From contig DASRUE010000213.1 of assembly GCA_035687895.1 (NCBI GenBank), positions 1 to 8,346 on the forward strand: DNA of 8,346 nt, written 5' to 3'. A program made the position numbers and the translations under genes. The notes under the pieces were generated by a model. That model was not told the DNA's origin and ran no database searches. It was given only the letters and a program-made list of their open reading frames with translations. This DNA comes from JAERML01 sp035687895. GTDB taxonomy: Bacteria; Bacteroidota; Ignavibacteria; UBA10030; UBA6906. Shown here piece by piece: positions 5,331 to 8,346 of this stretch. The number at the start of each line of letters is the position of its first letter. Position 1 is the stretch's first letter.

Positions 5331-7766
5331 TTATTTCTTCCCTCGAAGGTTCCGCTTCTTTTTTGGTGCTGATAACTTGCGCCGTCTGACCGTTGCCTTT
5401 TTCGCTTTTTCCCTGGCCGGCGGCTTCCGGGTTTTGGAAGTCCGCTTGGGCTTCGCCCGGCCATTTCTTGCCTTTTTGAGCCTCGTTTTTCCGGGAGCCC
5501 CGATCTTTTTCCTCTCTGCGGCAATCAGGTTGAGCGCACTCCCTGCTTTGAACCAGCCGATCTGGTTTTCGTTGAACGTGTGGTTCAGCAGACATTCGTC
5601 CACGGATCCATCGGCATGTTTCAGGATCATCCGGAGCGGCACACCCGGCGCGAAGGTCGTCAGTCCGACGATCGAGATCCGGTCGTCTTCGCGCACCTTG
5701 TCATAGTCTGCTGGGTTGGCAAACGTCAGCGGCAGCATTCCCTGTTTCTTCAGGTTGGTTTCATGAATGCGGGCAAAGCCCTTCACCACGATTGCCTTGC
5801 CGGCAAGCCAGCGGGGTTCCATGGCGGCGTGTTCGCGGCTCGAACCTTCACCGTAGTTTTCATCTCCTACCACAACCCAGGCGATCCCCTGCGCCTTGTA
5901 ATCACGGGCAACTGTAGAGAACTCCTTCATCTCGCCGGTGAAGATGTTCCTCCCGCGTCCAGCTTCGCCGCTGAACGCGTTCACCGCACCGACGAACATG
6001 TTGTTCGAAATGTTGTCCAGATGACCGCGATATTTCAGCCACTTGCCCGCTGGAGAGATATGGTCCGTCGTGCATTTACCTTTTGCTTTCAAGAGCAGTG
6101 GAAGATCCACAAAGTCACGGCCATCCCAGGCGGGGAACGGTGTCAGCGCCTGAAGTCGGTCGCTGCCCCGCTTGATCGTCACGCGAACACCTGCACTGTT
6201 CTTCGCAGGTGCAGTGTAGCCCTGTTCACCCGGAGTGAATCCCTTCTTTGGCAACTCGTCGCCTGTCGGAGGATCCAGCTTGACCAGCTCTCCCCTCTCA
6301 TTCACCAGTGTGTCCGTTAGCGGGTTAAATGTCAGCTTCCCCGCAAGAGCGAATGCCGTGACGATCTCCGGGCTGGCAACAAACGCATGAGTATCGGGAT
6401 TAGCGTCGTTCCTTCCGGCAAAGTTCCGGTTAAATGAGGTAATGATTGAGTTCTTGTCACCCCTCTTGACGTCATGGCGCTTCCATTGTCCAATGCATGG
6501 CCCACATGCATTTGCTAGAACGAGTCCACCAACATCCGTCAAAATCTTGAGATGGCCATCCCGTTCGATTGTGGCCCGTACCTGCTCGGAACCGGGAGTG
6601 ATCGTAAATTCCGACTTCGCTTTCAATCCCTTGTTGAGCGCTTGCTTCGCAATGCTGGTTGCACGCTCGATATCTTCGTAGCTCGAGTTCGTGCAACTGC
6701 CGATGAGAGCAACACGGAGTTCCTCGGGATAGTTGTTCGACCTAACCGCCTGGGCAAACTCAGAAATTTTCCATGCCTTGTCCGGAGTGAACGGCCCGTT
6801 CACATGTGGCTCCAACTCAGACAAGTTGATCTCGATGACCTGATCATAGAAATGCTCGGGGGTGCCGAGCACCTCTGGATCGGGTGTGAGATACTCGGAA
6901 ATACGGTCAGCCCATTTTGCAACTGCAGCACGTCCCGTGGCTGCGAGATAGTCCGACATCCTCGAGTCGTACGGGAAGATGGATGTTGTCGCCCCTATCT
7001 CTGCGCCCATATTACAGATCGTCCCCTTGCCAGTCGCGGAAATGGATTTCGTTCCTTCTCCAAAGTACTCCACGATTGCCCCGGTTCCGCCTTTTACTGT
7101 TAGTATGCCGGCAACTTTGAGGATCACGTCCTTTGCCGAGGTCCAGCCATTCATCTTGCCGGTCAGTTTCACGCCGATAATCTTCGGGGATTTCAGCTCC
7201 CAAGGCATTCCGGCCATGACATCAACAGCATCCGCACCGCCAACGCCAATGGCAATCATCCCGAGCCCGCCGGCATTGGGTGTGTGCGAGTCGGTCCCAA
7301 TCATCATTCCGCCGGGGAAGGCGTAATTTTCAAGCACCACCTGGTGAATGATGCCAGCGCCGGGCTTCCAAAAGCCGATCCCATGTTTGTTGGAGACGCT
7401 GGCAAGAAAATCAAATACTTCTTTGTTGTCGCTGAAGGCCTGCGCGAGATCCTCACGTGCCCCCACCTGAGCTTGAATCAAATGGTCACAATGCACGGTG
7501 CTTGGCACGGCGACCATGGGAATGCCCGCAGACATGAATTGCAGTAAAGCCATCTGCGCCGTTGCATCCTGCATCGCTACACGGTCCGGTGCAAGGTCTA
7601 CGTACGTCGTTCCTCGTTCAGCCGATGACTTGGCAAATCGCCAATAGTGGGCGTACAGAATCTTCTCCGTCAGTGGCATGGGACGTCCCAGCAACTTGCG
7701 GATAGCCTTGACACGTCCTGGAGTCCGTGAGTACACCTTCTCGATAAGATCAAGATCGAATATCAT
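5331..7766 (-). CDS. acn: Aconitate hydratase, mitochondrial-type, with lysine/arginine-rich C-terminal tail
   Basis: This TCA-cycle enzyme interconverts citrate and isocitrate through a 4Fe-4S cluster. The 811 residues follow the mitochondrial aconitase type. The cluster cysteines are Cys358 (GSCTNSS), Cys421 and Cys424 (NACGPCIGQW), the same numbers as in pig mitochondrial aconitase. Active-site residues include Asp94-His95 (CDHLIQAQ), Asp159 and His161 (GTDSHTPN), Arg447 (FNRNFAGR), Arg580 (KYRGHLDN) and Ser642 with Arg644 (GEGSSREHAA). Domain 4 ends about residue 750 after HTFNENQIGWFKAGSALNLI, where family members normally stop. A further 60 residues (752-811) hold 30 Lys/Arg and a single Glu, resembling histone H1 or AlgP tails. 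The ATG at 7764-7766 has only a weak GGGA upstream, but the promoter at 7837-7867 supports it. Bacilliredoxin follows downstream. The core identity is certain; the tail's role is unknown. Confidence 0.97.
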   Translation of the reverse strand: MIFDLDLIEKVYSRTPGRVKAIRKLLGRPMPLTEKILYAHYWRFAKSSAERGTTYVDLAPDRVAMQDATAQMALLQFMSAGIPMVAVPSTVHCDHLIQAQVGAREDLAQAFSDNKEVFDFLASVSNKHGIGFWKPGAGIIHQVVLENYAFPGGMMIGTDSHTPNAGGLGMIAIGVGGADAVDVMAGMPWELKSPKIIGVKLTGKMNGWTSAKDVILKVAGILTVKGGTGAIVEYFGEGTKSISATGKGTICNMGAEIGATTSIFPYDSRMSDYLAATGRAAVAKWADRISEYLTPDPEVLGTPEHFYDQVIEINLSELEPHVNGPFTPDKAWKISEFAQAVRSNNYPEELRVALIGSCTNSSYEDIERATSIAKQALNKGLKAKSEFTITPGSEQVRATIERDGHLKILTDVGGLVLANACGPCIGQWKRHDVKRGDKNSIITSFNRNFAGRNDANPDTHAFVASPEIVTAFALAGKLTFNPLTDTLVNERGELVKLDPPTGDELPKKGFTPGEQGYTAPAKNSAGVRVTIKRGSDRLQALTPFPAWDGRDFVDLPLLLKAKGKCTTDHISPAGKWLKYRGHLDNISNNMFVGAVNAFSGEAGRGRNIFTGEMKEFSTVARDYKAQGIAWVVVGDENYGEGSSREHAAMEPRWLAGKAIVVKGFARIHETNLKKQGMLPLTFANPADYDKVREDDRISIVGLTTFAPGVPLRMILKHADGSVDECLLNHTFNENQIGWFKAGSALNLIAAERKKIGAPGKTRLKKARNGRAKPKRTSKTRKPPAREKAKKATVRRRKLSAPKKKRNLRGKK

Positions 7767-7836
7767 CGTCTGAAATCCCGGGCTTTGTAATGATGATCGA
7801 ACAACGAAAGACTGGAGTGACTACCTGATGTTGCAT

Positions 7837-7867
7837 CAAATATACGCATACTCTCCCATGCGTGCAA
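7837..7867 (-). promoter_or_regulatory. Predicted Bacteroidota-type promoter for aconitase (and bacilliredoxin)
   Basis: On the minus strand TTG (complement of 7865-7867), 20 bases and TATATTTG (complement of 7837-7844) give an exact match to TAnnTTTG. The transcription start should fall near 7830, leaving a leader of about 65 bases. Two short dyads overlap it: CGCAT (7845-7849) with ATGCG (7858-7862) inside the spacer, and TGATG (7826-7830) with CATCA (7834-7838) at the start site. Either could be an operator, but both are only five base pairs. Confidence 0.7.
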
Positions 7868-7905
7868 GCACACGGAACTTGGAGAGAGAGCAGCAGGTGC
7901 GTTGG

Positions 7906-7938
7906 TTGCAATAGTGTCCGTTTTTTGGTACTTTTTTG
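7906..7938 (+). promoter_or_regulatory. Predicted promoter for clpS-alaS
   Basis: TTG (7906-7908), 20 bases, then TACTTTTTTG (7929-7938), which approximates TAnnTTTG with extra T residues. The geometry is identical to that of the other two promoters in the window. It is back to back with the aconitase promoter; the two -33 elements are 38 bases apart. The leader to the clpS ATG would be roughly 30 bases. Confidence 0.5.
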
Positions 7939-7972
7939 TCAACACACACATCGGGTAGACGCAAATCGCTGG

Positions 7973-8251
7973 ATGGCAACAACACCTCTCGAACAACAAG
8001 AACACCAGGACGACGTTCTTACTCAGGACCCTGCCAAAGTTATTCTGTTCAACGACGAAATCCACACGTTTGAAGAGGTGATTCTGCAACTTATCAAGGC
8101 CATCCGGTGCACGCAAACCAAAGCAGAAGCCCTGGCGTGGGAAGTGCACAACTCCGGGAAGGCCATAGTGTATGCCGGGGAGTTGATCCGGTGCATGGAA
8201 GTGAGCGGCGTACTGGAGGAGATCAAACTGATGACGCAGATTGAGGTGTGA
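7973..8251 (+). CDS. clpS: ATP-dependent Clp protease adaptor ClpS
   Basis: The 92-residue product is a complete ClpS. The family delivers proteins with bulky hydrophobic N-terminal residues (the N-end rule) to the Clp unfoldase. A flexible 20-residue N-terminal arm rich in Gln/Glu/Asp precedes the core KVILFNDEIHTFEEVI (residues 22-37). Asn27 and Asp28, with His59 in AWEVHNSGKA, match the residues that hold the substrate alpha-amino group. The E. coli gatekeeper Met40 position is Phe33 here. The ending VLEEIKLMTQIEV is typical. I chose ATG 7973: a longer frame reaching back to 7862 would cross the promoter and adds a Cys-rich segment with no ClpS similarity. No strong Shine-Dalgarno is seen, which is common in Bacteroidota. 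alaS begins nine bases after the stop, so the two are probably co-transcribed. The Clp ATPase itself is not in the window. Confidence 0.94.
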   Translation: MATTPLEQQEHQDDVLTQDPAKVILFNDEIHTFEEVILQLIKAIRCTQTKAEALAWEVHNSGKAIVYAGELIRCMEVSGVLEEIKLMTQIEV

Positions 8252-8260
8252 TAGGAATTG

Positions 8261-8346
8261 ATGACATCGTCTGAAATACGGAACAGTTTCCTGAAGTTCT
8301 TCGAAGAACGGGGCCATCGGATTGTGCCAAGCTCCTCCGTGATCCC
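8261..8346 (+). CDS. alaS: Alanine--tRNA ligase, N-terminal fragment (runs off right edge)
   Basis: Only the first 28 codons are present, reading MTSSEIRNSFLKFFEERGHR then IVPSSSVIP. This matches the highly conserved start of AlaS (E-I-R-x-x-F-L-x-F-F-x-x-x-G-H-x-x-x-x-S-S-S-x-x-P), which opens the class II aminoacylation domain that charges tRNA-Ala. AGGA at 8253-8256 lies just before the ATG, and an in-frame TTG directly precedes it. It follows clpS by nine bases. The rest of the enzyme lies outside the window. Confidence 0.92.
   Translation, partial: MTSSEIRNSFLKFFEERGHRIVPSSSVI

Noticed and set aside
5580..7547. Several long rightward open frames (for example 5580-6320 and 6552-7103)
   Set aside because: All lie antisense within the aconitase gene, whose protein matches its family across the full length; they are shadows of its codon bias.
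7763..8317. Long leftward open frame of 184 codons across clpS
   Set aside because: It is antisense to clpS and alaS, both of which match known families, and its product has no recognisable domain.
1..8346. CRISPR array, tRNA/rRNA genes, insertion sequences, toxin-antitoxin or defence genes
   Set aside because: No regularly spaced repeats, tRNA-like folds, transposase frames or defence domains were seen on either strand.

Overview
The window looks like a chromosomal housekeeping segment from a bacterium of the FCB group, most likely Bacteroidota/Chlorobiota and possibly the Ignavibacteria branch. Three signs support this. A broken gene ends in a type IX secretion sorting tail (YPNPFNP...). 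Three promoters fit the Bacteroidota pattern, TTG, 20 bases, then TAnnTTTT/G. There is also a BrxA/BrxB-type bacilliredoxin with a CGC motif. The lineage is inferred from protein and promoter style, not from a marker gene search.

Layout. A leftward TPR lipoprotein gene runs off the left edge (1-1059). A gene-free stretch of about 380 bases (1060-1440) follows; it holds the lipoprotein promoter and a block rich in inverted repeats that no gene explains. A rightward pair comes next: a HIT-family nucleotide-binding protein (1441-1857) and, 19 bases later, NADP-type isocitrate dehydrogenase (1877-3130). A leftward HEAT-repeat protein (3306-3869) converges on icd. Beside it lies a rightward remnant (3991-4759) of a secreted FG-GAP/VCBS repeat protein, with its front end missing and two single-base frameshifts. 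A strong hairpin terminator at 4766-4793 appears to serve both strands. Leftward genes resume with a bacilliredoxin (4813-5259) downstream of a mitochondrial-type aconitase (5331-7766). A 206-base divergent control region separates aconitase from a rightward pair, clpS (7973-8251) and the start of alaS (8261 to the right edge).

How the genes relate. Aconitase and isocitrate dehydrogenase catalyse consecutive TCA-cycle steps (citrate to isocitrate to 2-oxoglutarate) and sit about 2.2 kb apart on opposite strands. Aconitase is an oxygen- and thiol-sensitive 4Fe-4S enzyme, so its apparent co-transcription with a thiol-repair protein is suggestive. ClpS and AlaS are housekeeping protein-turnover and translation factors.

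Most notable points. The aconitase carries a roughly 60-residue C-terminal extension in which half the residues are Lys/Arg, beyond the normal end of the enzyme. Aconitase appears linked to a bacilliredoxin in one transcription unit. The intergenic block at 1157-1286 has several competing pairings. No CRISPR array, tRNA, rRNA, insertion sequence or defence system was seen, and I do not see a clearly new multi-gene system here.
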